DNA of 12,840 bases from an uncultured Clostridiaceae bacterium (GTDB lineage Bacteria > Bacillota > Clostridia > TANB77 > CAG-508). The DNA lies in the NCBI GenBank assembly GCA_958402495.1, contig CATXTS010000047.1, forward strand, positions 1-12,840, read 5' to 3'. Both the position numbers and the translations under genes were made by a program. Below are positions 1 through 6,788 of this stretch, piece by piece (positions within the stretch are counted from its first letter, which is position 1; every line of letters starts with the position of its first letter). The notes under the pieces were generated by a model, which had not been told where the DNA came from, did no database searches, and saw nothing but the letters and a program-made list of their open reading frames with translations.

Positions 1-1
1 A

Positions 2-1246
2 TCTGACATTCTATCTTTCTGGCAACTATTACAAGAGGGATATGCTCTATTAGAAAATGGAGATACCGCTTATGAGCAAATAGCTATTGATAGTGATAAA
101 ATGTCGATTTTACTATTTACCTCTGGTACTACCGATATTGCAAAAGCGGTCATGTTATCTCAAAGAAATATCTGCTCTAATGTTTCTGCTATGACTACTT
201 TAATACGATATGAAGATGGAGACAAAGTGCTTTCCTTCTTACCATTACACCATACTTTTGAATGTACAGCTACTTATCTATTTTGCTTCTTTGTAGGATT
301 TAACATTTGCTATTGTGATGGCTTAGCCCATATTGCTAAAAATATGAAAGAATATGGTATTAGCGGTTTAGTCTGTGTACCTGCTGTCCTAGATGTCATG
401 TATCGTCAAATCCAAAAGACCATAAAATCAAAGGGACTTACAATTCCTTTTCATATACTTATGGCTATTTCAAATGTATTATATTTCTTCCATATAGATG
501 TTAGAAGAAAGTTCTTCAAGTCTGTTTTAGATGGTTTAGGAGGAAAGCTAAGGATTGTTATTTATGGTTCTGCCTCTGCCGATAAAAAAGTCGTAAAATT
601 CTTTAATCTTATTGGTGTAAAAATGTTACAAGGTTATGGACTAACGGAAACATCTCCTGTTATAGCTTGTGAAAGTGACCGTTATCAGAAAATAGGAAGT
701 AGTGGTATGCCACTATTTTGTGAAAGCGTTAAGATAGAAAATCCTGATGAAAATGGGGTCGGTGAAATCACTGTAAAAGGACCTAATGTTATGCTTGGCT
801 ACTATGAAGACAGCCAAAAAACGAATGAAGTATTGAAAGATGGTTATTTCCATACAGGAGATTTAGGATATCTAGATAAAGATGGTTATCTTTTTGTAAC
901 CGGTAGAATAAAAGATATGATAGTTTTAAAAAATGGAAAGAAAATTTTCCCACAAGAATTGGAAATCTTATTAAATGCCTCTCCTCTTATTGAAGAAAGT
1001 TTTGTCTATTTATCTGCTAATGAAGAAGAAAAGTTATCTGCAAAATTAGTTTATAGTTTAGATAATGAATTATTAAAAGGAAAAAGTGAAGAAGAAGTTT
1101 ACACACTTTTAAAAGAAGAGGTAAAAAAAGTAAATACACAAACACCTTCTTATAAATATATAAAAGACTTTCAAATAACCACCACGCCATTAATTAAAAC
1201 TACGACTCAGAAAATAAAAAGACATGAAGAAATGAAACATATTTAA
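2..1246 (+). CDS. AMP-dependent acyl-CoA synthetase (long-chain fatty acid-CoA ligase-like), 5'-truncated by window edge
   Basis: The frame is open from base 2, so the N-terminal part of the protein lies outside the window; the ATG at 101 is internal. The ANL-superfamily enzyme would activate a carboxylic acid with ATP to an acyl-adenylate and then transfer it to CoA or a carrier. Visible motifs, in order, are TSGTTDIAKAV (ATP-binding loop), YGLTETSPV, the hinge region TGDLGYLDKDGYLFVTGR and a C-terminal QKIKRHEE holding the catalytic lysine. The ATP loop departs from the usual TSGTTGxPKG: the third Gly and the Pro are replaced, but the Lys is kept. It is roughly half identical by eye to the complete paralogue at 4322-6061, and the alignment continues upstream of base 101. 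It ends in TAA before a terminator hairpin. The family is secure; the substrate (fatty or other acid) cannot be told from sequence. Confidence 0.93.
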   Translation, partial: SDILSFWQLLQEGYALLENGDTAYEQIAIDSDKMSILLFTSGTTDIAKAVMLSQRNICSNVSAMTTLIRYEDGDKVLSFLPLHHTFECTATYLFCFFVGFNICYCDGLAHIAKNMKEYGISGLVCVPAVLDVMYRQIQKTIKSKGLTIPFHILMAISNVLYFFHIDVRRKFFKSVLDGLGGKLRIVIYGSASADKKVVKFFNLIGVKMLQGYGLTETSPVIACESDRYQKIGSSGMPLFCESVKIENPDENGVGEITVKGPNVMLGYYEDSQKTNEVLKDGYFHTGDLGYLDKDGYLFVTGRIKDMIVLKNGKKIFPQELEILLNASPLIEESFVYLSANEEEKLSAKLVYSLDNELLKGKSEEEVYTLLKEEVKKVNTQTPSYKYIKDFQITTTPLIKTTTQKIKRHEEMKHI

Positions 1247-1249
1247 AAT

Positions 1250-1295
1250 AGTCCCTCTATGATACTCTAAACCTACCATAGAGGGACTTATTTAT
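1250..1295. terminator. Intrinsic terminator between convergent genes
   Basis: A perfect 12-bp stem (arms 1250-1261 and 1277-1288, 15-nt loop) starts a few bases after the synthetase stop codon and is followed by a T-rich stretch on the plus strand. The deoxyribosyltransferase-like gene converges from the other side, and the minus strand also shows a short T-rich run after the stem. The hairpin may therefore serve both directions. Confidence 0.8.
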
Positions 1296-1317
1296 AATAA
1301 AGTAAAAAATAATTTTT

Positions 1318-1707
1318 CTATTCCATAGAAATTATTTTTTCAGTTAACTCGTCTATGCTTCCAATAACTCTATGGATACAAGGAAGTTCATAAAAATCAA
1401 CCGTATTTTCTATCGAAAATGTTTCTTCTTGTGCGCTATATAAATAAATTTTTTTATTTAATGCTAATGCCATTCCTAATTCAATATGTGTCCCACGACC
1501 ACCAGGTAGTACTATAATCACTATATCCGAATCATAAATAGCTTGTTGCTCTAGCTTTGCATAACTGGTTAGTTCTTGGGTAGTTTCCTCTTCATTTGCA
1601 TCTTTTGTCCAATCATAAGTATGTTCCCAACCAATTTGGGTTAATCGACTAGCAATATCCTTTACTATCTCTATACTTTTAAATCCTGCACCTATATAAA
1701 ATTTCAT
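1318..1707 (-). CDS. Nucleoside 2-deoxyribosyltransferase-like protein
   Basis: This is a small Rossmann-like protein of 129 residues. It shows the family pattern MKFYIGAGF at the N terminus, an acidic and aromatic segment (HTYDWT), DSDIVIIVLPGGRGTHIELGMALAL in the middle and a C-terminal YxLP segment. In nucleoside 2-deoxyribosyltransferases the GGxGxxxELG loop and Glu lie at the active site, and the enzymes exchange bases between deoxynucleosides. Many short relatives are uncharacterised, so the activity is inference. I place the start at 1707 rather than the upstream in-frame ATG at 1719. The sequence GGAGGGG at 1711-1717 is a good ribosome binding site for the ATG at 1705-1707 and overlaps the upstream ATG. 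The gene stands alone: its 3' end meets the shared terminator, and the terminator of the next minus-strand gene lies upstream of it. Confidence 0.8.
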   Translation of the reverse strand: MKFYIGAGFKSIEIVKDIASRLTQIGWEHTYDWTKDANEEETTQELTSYAKLEQQAIYDSDIVIIVLPGGRGTHIELGMALALNKKIYLYSAQEETFSIENTVDFYELPCIHRVIGSIDELTEKIISME

Positions 1708-1710
1708 ATA

Positions 1711-1717
1711 CCCCTCC
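1711..1717 (-). promoter_or_regulatory. Ribosome binding site that decides the start at 1707
   Basis: The minus strand reads GGAGGGG, followed by TAT and then ATG. The core GGAGG lies 5 nt from the ATG at 1707. It overlaps the alternative upstream ATG (1717-1719), which itself has no such site in front of it. Confidence 0.7.
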
Positions 1718-1770
1718 ATTTATTTTTAGATTATGTATATAATACCATACATAGAAAGAAAAATCTACTA

Positions 1771-1825
1771 AAAAAATAGACGATAAAAGTTCAGTATAAA
1801 ACCGAGCTTTTATCATCTATTTTTT
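1771..1825 (-). terminator. Intrinsic terminator of the charged hypothetical gene
   Basis: Arms at 1771-1789 and 1807-1825 can pair over 19 positions with a single imperfect (wobble-type) pair, and the loop is 17 nt. On the minus strand the stem starts at the TAA stop of the 327-residue ORF and runs into a string of T residues, which is the layout of an intrinsic terminator. Confidence 0.8.
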
Positions 1826-2807
1826 ATCTACTTTCTTCCATTTCATTTTGTTTTTCTACAGTTTTTCGAAAAGCTTCCGATTTCTTACAAGCACTATCGA
1901 ATAGCATTTTCTTGCTAGTTTCTATTTGTTCTTTTTCTTCTTGAGTAGGAACACTTGGTATATAATTTCCTTCCCATCTTAAAGAGTCTCTTTTTTCTCT
2001 CATTCCTTCTAAGCTAATATCTGCATGGGTAGACAACTCATTAGGATGTTCTGTATTTAATAAAACATTACTACCATATCCTTCATTATATTCACTAGTA
2101 TACACATACGCAGTTATCATATCTTCATTTCTTCTCATTTCCCAATTCGTTGGTTTTAGATAGTTTGTTTCTCTAGAACCATCATATTTTATGGTTTCTT
2201 CTCTGCCAGTTGATTGTTTTTCTCTTTTCATTGCTAATCCTTGTTCATTATAAGTACTTTTATCTAAAACATCAATTACTGACTTTAAAAGTCCTTCTTT
2301 TGTAGAAACTTTCCTTTGCGAATTCGTTCTTTCTGAATAACTTAACTGTCCATCTTCTTCCATTTTTAATACTTGTGTTACGCTTTCTTCTCTGTCACTT
2401 TCTGTACTTTTCTGTGTATAGGTAAATTCACCATTCGCTGTTACATGGTCTTCTAACCTATAGGCAACACTTTCCATATTTTCTTTGGTTATTTTGTCAA
2501 TTCCCATATTTTCTACTGTATTCATTATAACTTCTTGTGCTTTTGGATTCTTCAACATCTCTGAAGACAAGCCTTTTTCTTGTAATATATGCATAATTGC
2601 TTCTTCTTTTCCCACTAACTCTGGGTTCCATATTTTTGCTTGCTTTACAAGGTCTTCTTTAAATCTCATTTCCGGTGTTATTTTTTCTTCCATTTTTTCT
2701 CTATCCTCCTCTATTATTTTTGCTGCTGGTAACATGCGTCTTTTTTGAAATAATTCTGTTATTTTTTGTGCTAGTTTTGTATGTTGAATTGCTTCTATTA
2801 GTTTCAT
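1824..2807 (-). CDS. Hypothetical protein, highly charged, soluble, 327 residues
   Basis: I do not recognise this protein. It is rich in Glu, Lys, Arg and Ser/Thr. It has no signal peptide, no membrane segment and no Cys-rich motif. Residues 1-125 look largely helical, with KR/EE-rich stretches around 20-50. Residues 130-290 alternate polar and aromatic positions in short segments (FTYTQKS, QLSYSERTNS, TIKYDGSRETNYL, TAYVYTSEYNEGYGSN), which suggests beta structure. The last 40 residues return to charged helix. The start at 2807 is supported by GGAAGGGG at 2813-2820. The gene has its own terminator and stands alone between units unlike it, so context gives no function. Possibilities are a lineage-specific cytoplasmic protein or an effector-like protein; neither is supported directly. 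Coding potential is good because of length, ribosome binding site and terminator. Confidence 0.75.
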   Translation of the reverse strand: MKLIEAIQHTKLAQKITELFQKRRMLPAAKIIEEDREKMEEKITPEMRFKEDLVKQAKIWNPELVGKEEAIMHILQEKGLSSEMLKNPKAQEVIMNTVENMGIDKITKENMESVAYRLEDHVTANGEFTYTQKSTESDREESVTQVLKMEEDGQLSYSERTNSQRKVSTKEGLLKSVIDVLDKSTYNEQGLAMKREKQSTGREETIKYDGSRETNYLKPTNWEMRRNEDMITAYVYTSEYNEGYGSNVLLNTEHPNELSTHADISLEGMREKRDSLRWEGNYIPSVPTQEEKEQIETSKKMLFDSACKKSEAFRKTVEKQNEMEESR

Positions 2808-2859
2808 TTTTTCCCCTTCCTACTTATTTTTTATTCTTTATTTTTATTTTATAATCTGG

Positions 2860-2895
2860 TTTATACAATTCCAAGAAAAGAATTTCATTTTCTTG
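2860..2895 (-). promoter_or_regulatory. Candidate promoter/operator: palindrome next to a TATAAA box
   Basis: The arms CAAGAAAA (2872-2879) and TTTTCTTG (2888-2895) form a perfect 8-bp inverted repeat with an 8-nt centre. It lies directly upstream, on the minus strand, of a TATAAA hexamer (2860-2865), where the -35 box of the charged hypothetical gene would be. I see no good -35 hexamer. This layout fits a regulator-dependent or repressed promoter, but in such AT-rich DNA it may be chance. The rest of the 288-bp divergent intergenic region (2808-3095) is AT-rich with no other clear structure. Confidence 0.3.
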
Positions 2896-3095
2896 TGTAA
2901 TAATCAACATAATTTAAAATTTCTTATTTAATTAATTACTTGTTTACTATATTTGTGTTTATTCTATTTTATGTTAATTATATAATATAAAATATATGAT
3001 GCATTAATTGGCTTTTATACTAAACTTGCCAAAAAAGGAGGATTGCAGATTGCATTTTAGTAACTATTCACTATATTTTATGAAGGAGAAATTTT

Positions 3096-4151
3096 ATGAC
3101 CAAGGATGAATTACATGAACAAAGCAGACTGATTCGGAAAGCTGCTAATGATGGACATACTTATACAGACATTATGTCCATGTTCCATCTTACGAAAGCA
3201 CAAATTAAATATCGTTTAACCAGCCGTTATTCTGAAAGAATTGCCTCTACAGTCATTCATAAGTTAGAGGAAAATAGTAGTTCAAAAACAAGCATGTCTA
3301 ATAAAGCATGCCGTATAAGCATAACACATGCTACTAGTCCTGTTTTTGACGATTCTTATTTAGTCTTAGACACTTCTGCTTTTAACTGCTGTCATTTTCA
3401 GCAAACCATTGACCGTTTTTCTCATATTATCTTGACTTTGGATGTTATTCAGGAGTTAGACAAGCTGAAAAAAGATACTACCATTTTTGGTATCAATATA
3501 CGCTTTATCTTAAGTCAAAGTGCAAAAGATGTGGAAGGAAAGAAGTATCTGGTTTTGCCTACTGAGAAATATAGCAGCTATACAGATGATAACTTAATTC
3601 ACTTTTGTAAAGCTACTAAAACTACTCTGTATACCGGTGATCATGCCTTGGCTAACAAAGCAAAAGCTTTTCAGATTCCTTACATCTTAGCCAAAAGAGG
3701 AGATACACCAAAAGAGGAAGAAAGCATCTCGGCTACTGACATAGCTGATTTAAAAAGCAGCTTACAAACCTTGCATGGTAATACTACTTTAGACAATGTC
3801 TGCTTAGAAGGTAAGTTTCTGATTTTAAATATTCCGGATACTTACAAGATTGCCTATGCAGTTTTAGACAAGCAGGGAAATGTCAAAAGACCCTTTGCTA
3901 AAAATATGATTAAATTGGCAATTGGCGATACCTTGTTGATTATTACGCATAAACTGCAAAATCAACTTTGTATTTCTCAGTATGACATTGTTAATTTGCA
4001 GAACACCAACCATGCACATTTTGTTCATGCTATTAGAGTACAAAATCAACAGGATATTAATAAATTACAGTATCCTAATTCTGTTTTACGGGATATTCGA
4101 AATTTTGCTTTGGCAATACCTGGAAAAGATGGTTTAAAATATTATGAATAG
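3096..4151 (+). CDS. HTH-PIN domain protein (putative ribonuclease) with unknown C-terminal domain
   Basis: Residues about 5-45 resemble a helix-turn-helix (AANDGHTYTDIMSMFHLTKAQIKYRL). Residues about 87-200 form a PIN nuclease domain with all four acidic positions: D92 in LVLDTSAF, E120 in LDVIQELDKLKK, D164/D165 in YTDDNLI and D182 in TGDHALANKAKA. The ELDKLKK form recalls the PIN domains of PhoH-associated proteins more than small VapC toxins. Residues about 225-351 appear to be a beta-rich domain (LILNIPDTYKIAYAVLD, IGDTLLIITHK) that I cannot name. PIN domains are metal-dependent RNases; the RNA target is unknown. The start is supported by AAGGAG about 8 nt upstream. No VapB-like antitoxin is next to it, so a classical toxin-antitoxin pair is unlikely. 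The gene is transcribed alone and is followed by two tandem terminators. Confidence 0.85.
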   Translation: MTKDELHEQSRLIRKAANDGHTYTDIMSMFHLTKAQIKYRLTSRYSERIASTVIHKLEENSSSKTSMSNKACRISITHATSPVFDDSYLVLDTSAFNCCHFQQTIDRFSHIILTLDVIQELDKLKKDTTIFGINIRFILSQSAKDVEGKKYLVLPTEKYSSYTDDNLIHFCKATKTTLYTGDHALANKAKAFQIPYILAKRGDTPKEEESISATDIADLKSSLQTLHGNTTLDNVCLEGKFLILNIPDTYKIAYAVLDKQGNVKRPFAKNMIKLAIGDTLLIITHKLQNQLCISQYDIVNLQNTNHAHFVHAIRVQNQQDINKLQYPNSVLRDIRNFALAIPGKDGLKYYE

Positions 4152-4183
4152 TAACATTTCTAAATGGCATATCTAAAAACTCT

Positions 4184-4234
4184 GGGGTCTATGTGGTTCA
4201 TAGGCCCCTTCTTCTTTCTTTTTCTAATTTTTTT
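4184..4234 (+). terminator. Intrinsic terminator of the HTH-PIN gene (first of two)
   Basis: Arms GGGGTCTATG (4184-4193) and CATAGGCCCC (4199-4208) pair over 10 bp with one G-T wobble around a 5-nt loop. A long T-rich tract runs to 4234. The stem is GC-rich against an AT-rich background. Confidence 0.88.
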
Positions 4235-4268
4235 GCTTGACTCCACAGTCAAGCATTGTTTTTTTTTC
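4235..4268 (+). terminator. Second tandem intrinsic terminator
   Basis: The perfect 8-bp stem GCTTGACT/AGTCAAGC (4235-4242 and 4247-4254, loop CCAC) is followed by ATTG and a T tract from 4259. It backs up the terminator just upstream and insulates the synthetase gene from read-through. Its T tract overlaps the probable -35 region of that gene. Confidence 0.8.
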
Positions 4269-4284
4269 ATTTATGTTATACAAT
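4256..4284 (+). promoter_or_regulatory. Probable promoter of the second acyl-CoA synthetase
   Basis: TTGTTT (4256-4261) and TACAAT (4279-4284) are separated by 17 bases and lie about 40 bases before the TTG start. The -10 matches consensus at 5 of 6 positions and the -35 is weak. Confidence 0.45.
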
Positions 4285-4321
4285 AGGCATAATGTAAAAT
4301 ATAGGAAAAGGGGTTTTTATT

Positions 4322-6061
4322 TTGGAAGATAAAAGAAGAAAATTATATGATAGTGAAGAAATCCATGATTTTAGGCAATTGGTACAAAGATATGAACATC
4401 TTTATGCCGATAAACTTGCCTTTGAATATAAATTAGAGCCAAAGTCTACAGATTATATTAAAATTACGTATAGACAATTTGTAGAAGATATTAAAAATTT
4501 AGGAACGGCTTTGCTAAGTTTAAATCTACGTCAAAAAAGAGTCGCTATTATTGCACCTAACCGCTATGAATGGTGTGTTAGCTATTTAGCAGTTACGACC
4601 TCTGACATGATTGTAGTTCCTCTAGATAAATCTTTACCAGCTAATGAAATTGAAAGTTTAATTCAAAGAAGCGCTGTTGAAACCGTTATTTTTGATAAAG
4701 AATATTTAGATACTTTTCGTAAAATAAGAACTGAAAAGAGTAGTCATTTAGTACATTATGTTTGTATGGATGAAGTAACAGATTCTGAAGTATTATCTTA
4801 TACAACTCTTTTAGCACAAGGAAAACAATTAAGACAAGAAGGTTCTACTGCTTATGATTCTATTACCCTTATACCAAATCAAATGTCTATTATGTTATTT
4901 ACTTCTGGTACAACGGCTATTTCTAAAGCAGTTGCTTTATCACAAGCCAATATTTGTGCTGACATTTACGCTCTTTCTCAGATGGCTAAAGTTACAAAGG
5001 AAGATACTTTCTTATCTTTCTTACCATTGCATCATACTTTTGAGTCTAGTTGTACTTTTCTTTATGGAACTTATTGTGGTATTACTATTGCCTTTTGTGA
5101 TGGTATCCGACATGTTGCTAATAACTTAAAAGAATATCATATCACTGGTTTTGTTTGTGTACCTCTTATGTTAGAAATTATGTATAAGAAAATTCAAAAA
5201 GCCATTGACCAACAAGGAAAGACAAATTTAGTAAAAGTAATGAGCTCGATAGCTAATTTCTTACTAAAGTTTGGTATTGATATTCGAAAAAAATTATTTA
5301 AACAGATACTAGATAATTTTGCACCTGACTTACGTTTACTAATTGCAGGTGGTGCACCTATGAGTAAAGAAGCTATTCAAGGATTTTTAAATTTAGGTAT
5401 TAACTTATTACAAGGTTATGGATTAACAGAAACTTCTCCTGTTCTCGCTGGCGAGAATGATAAATATAAAAGATTAGGTTCTGTAGGTTTTCCTCTACCT
5501 TCTATTGATATTGCTATTGACTCACCTAATGAAGAAGGTATTGGCGAAATTAAGGCAAAAGCACCTACCGTTATGCTTGGTTACTATGGTAATAAAGAGG
5601 CAACCGATGAAGTATTAAAAGATGGTTGGTTCTATACTGGCGATTTAGGTTATTTTGATAAAGACGGTTATCTTTTTGTAACTGGTAGAAAAAAAGATGT
5701 TATTGTTTTAAAAAATGGTAAAAATATTTATCCTGAAGAATTAGAAATCTTAGTAAATAAACTTCCTTATGTAGAAGAATCTCTTGTATATGGAAGACCA
5801 GACCCTAAAGATGATGATTTAACTTTATGTTGTAAAATTGTTTATAATGCAGATACAATGAAAGAATTATTCCCTGATAAAAATGTAGAAGATTATCATG
5901 ATATTATTTGGCAAGCTATTCGTAATGAGGTTAATAAGTCAATGCCTGCTTACAAATATATTCGTGAAATCTTAGTAACTGATGTACCTTTAATTAAAAC
6001 TACTACTCAAAAAGTAAAAAGACATGAAGAAATTAAGAAATTATTAGAAAATGAAAAATAG
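4322..6061 (+). CDS. AMP-dependent acyl-CoA synthetase (long-chain fatty acid-CoA ligase-like), complete
   Basis: This is a 579-residue ANL-superfamily ligase, normal in length. It starts at a TTG with AAGGGG 8 nt upstream, and no in-frame ATG fits better. Motifs are TSGTTAISKA (194-203, ATP loop with the usual third Gly and Pro replaced), FLPLHHTFE (233-241), YGLTETSPV (366-374), TGDLGYFDKDGYLFVTGR (439-456; D441 for ribose, R456) and QKVKRHEE with the probable catalytic K564. It would activate an acid as acyl-AMP and pass it to CoA or a carrier protein in the cytoplasm. A paralogue with the same altered ATP loop occupies the left edge of the window, so this is an old duplication with three other genes between the copies. 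The substrate is not determinable; FadD-like is the nearest general label. No T-run terminator follows; a 46-bp palindrome begins 6 bases after the stop codon. Confidence 0.93.
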   Translation: MEDKRRKLYDSEEIHDFRQLVQRYEHLYADKLAFEYKLEPKSTDYIKITYRQFVEDIKNLGTALLSLNLRQKRVAIIAPNRYEWCVSYLAVTTSDMIVVPLDKSLPANEIESLIQRSAVETVIFDKEYLDTFRKIRTEKSSHLVHYVCMDEVTDSEVLSYTTLLAQGKQLRQEGSTAYDSITLIPNQMSIMLFTSGTTAISKAVALSQANICADIYALSQMAKVTKEDTFLSFLPLHHTFESSCTFLYGTYCGITIAFCDGIRHVANNLKEYHITGFVCVPLMLEIMYKKIQKAIDQQGKTNLVKVMSSIANFLLKFGIDIRKKLFKQILDNFAPDLRLLIAGGAPMSKEAIQGFLNLGINLLQGYGLTETSPVLAGENDKYKRLGSVGFPLPSIDIAIDSPNEEGIGEIKAKAPTVMLGYYGNKEATDEVLKDGWFYTGDLGYFDKDGYLFVTGRKKDVIVLKNGKNIYPEELEILVNKLPYVEESLVYGRPDPKDDDLTLCCKIVYNADTMKELFPDKNVEDYHDIIWQAIRNEVNKSMPAYKYIREILVTDVPLIKTTTQKVKRHEEIKKLLENEK

Positions 6062-6066
6062 TCATT

Positions 6067-6112
6067 ATCTGTCGACCTCCAATACTGTAAAAATCCCAGG
6101 GGGTCGACAGAT
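6067..6112. repeat. 46-bp palindromic element, copy 1 (intact)
   Basis: Arms at 6067-6080 (ATCTGTCGACCTCC) and 6099-6112 (GGGGGTCGACAGAT) pair over 14 consecutive positions (13 Watson-Crick and one G-T) around an 18-nt loop. The arms are markedly GC-richer than the surroundings. It begins 6 bases after the synthetase stop codon, but no T tract follows, so it is not a standard terminator. It could stabilise the mRNA 3' end or be a member of a dispersed REP- or MITE-like family. Confidence 0.8.
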
Positions 6113-6153
6113 GCTAAAAGTAGCACTATATAGCGTTTTTTCTAAAATACTAG

Positions 6154-6199
6154 ATTTTTCAACCTCTTTTTGATATCATATTTTTAGAGGTCGGCAGAT
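6154..6199. repeat. 46-bp palindromic element, copy 2 (diverged)
   Basis: This copy aligns without gaps to copy 1 over 46 positions. The right arm, AGAGGTCGGCAGAT (6186-6199), is nearly the same, while the left arm (6154-6167) and the loop have diverged. Of 14 arm pairs, 10 are Watson-Crick, two are G-T and two are mismatched. Arm position 14 against 33 is C-G in copy 1 and T-A here, and position 12 against 35 is T-G in copy 1 and T-A here, so pairing was kept while sequence changed. The copies are 87 bp apart start to start, with a 41-bp unrelated segment between them. Confidence 0.65.
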
Positions 6200-6464
6200 T
6201 ATAGGGTTCAAAGTATTGATATAAGTGCAATAGAAGTTTACCTGTTTTAATCTAAATATAGTAGAATGTTAAATTATATTTTGCAAAAATTTCATAATCT
6301 CTTTGAAAAAATCCTTTTCAAGATGGAAATGACAGAATTGGATTTAATATTACCCTATTTATTACTTTACTATGCAATTCATAAAGATACCAAATAGACG
6401 AAGAAAAAACTTTAATAGATACCTGTTTAAACACATAAGACAAATCTTAATTTATAAAACTATA
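6200..6464. other. AT-rich non-coding stretch
   Basis: Together with the two palindromes this makes about 440 bases without a convincing gene, between the synthetase and the bofA terminator. I see no tRNA, riboswitch or insertion sequence end. The only coding candidate is a 43-codon ORF at 6266-6397. Confidence 0.5.
6266..6397 (+). CDS. Possible small ORF, 43 residues (doubtful)
   Basis: The ORF runs from ATG at 6266 to TAG at 6395-6397. The first half is Phe/Lys-rich (MLNYILQKFHNLFEKILF). The second half has an acidic-then-hydrophobic pattern (MEMTELDLILPYLLLYYA), ending in HKDTK. No credible ribosome binding site precedes either the first ATG or the internal ATG at 6323. It may be a remnant of a larger gene or chance; I could not place it in a family. 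Confidence 0.15.
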   Translation: MLNYILQKFHNLFEKILFKMEMTELDLILPYLLLYYAIHKDTK

Positions 6465-6494
6465 AAAGCACATTATCTTCTGATAATGTGCTTT
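6465..6494 (-). terminator. Intrinsic terminator of the hslO-pth-rng-bofA operon
   Basis: A perfect 13-bp stem (arms 6465-6477 and 6482-6494) closes on a TTCT tetraloop. On the minus strand it begins 6 bases after the bofA TGA stop and continues into a T-rich run. Its position supports the bofA TGA being a genuine stop codon. Confidence 0.88.
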
Positions 6495-6500
6495 CTTATA

Positions 6501-6764
6501 TCATAAAAAGAATATTTGAAATAACACAACTAAAATAACACCTGGTATTCCTAATGTTCCTACTACAATAGCCGTTATCCAATTTAAAATAATAGCAAAC
6601 CCAAAACTTGCACCAATTAGATTAATTACCCATAAGACAATACCTCCAACTAGGGCATTTATTAATAATTTTATAATTAATTTCATTGGTAGTGCTAATA
6701 TTTTCAAAATCATAAAACCAACGAATACCACCGCTAAAAATGGTAAAATAAATGCTAAATCCAT
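6501..6764 (-). CDS. bofA: Pro-sigma-K processing inhibitor BofA family protein
   Basis: This 87-residue, almost wholly hydrophobic membrane protein has a typical BofA layout: a hydrophobic N-terminal segment (about 3-25), a short Lys-containing stretch (MKLIIKLLINALVGG) and a C-terminal hydrophobic region with LNWITAIVVGTLGIPGVILVV. In Bacillus subtilis BofA sits in the forespore outer membrane with SpoIVFA and holds the SpoIVFB protease inactive until the sigma-K checkpoint. Many clostridial members are known only by family. The start ATG at 6764 has AAAGGAGC about 8 nt upstream. It is the last gene of the operon, 24 bases after the RNase G-family stop. It ends in TGA, the only TGA stop among the genes here. 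bofA more often sits beside recR, so this placement is notable. Confidence 0.82.
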   Translation of the reverse strand: MDLAFILPFLAVVFVGFMILKILALPMKLIIKLLINALVGGIVLWVINLIGASFGFAIILNWITAIVVGTLGIPGVILVVLFQIFFL

Positions 6765-6788
6765 CTTACATGCTCCTTTCTTTTGTTT

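Noticed and set aside
2485..2748. Plus-strand 87-codon ORF inside the charged hypothetical gene
   Set aside because: It is antisense to the longer minus-strand ORF, which has its own ribosome binding site and terminator; the hydrophobic composition is a by-product of the opposite strand.
3036..3060. Leader peptide after an AGGAGG-like site upstream of the HTH-PIN gene
   Set aside because: The only candidate is a 5-codon TTG frame starting 1 nt after the site, which is too close for initiation.
3096..4151. VapBC-type toxin-antitoxin module
   Set aside because: The PIN protein is far longer than VapC and no small partner ORF lies upstream or downstream.
6067..6199. CRISPR array
   Set aside because: There are only two repeat-like units, with diverged loops and a diverged left arm, and no cas gene. 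A relic cannot be excluded, but an array is not supported.
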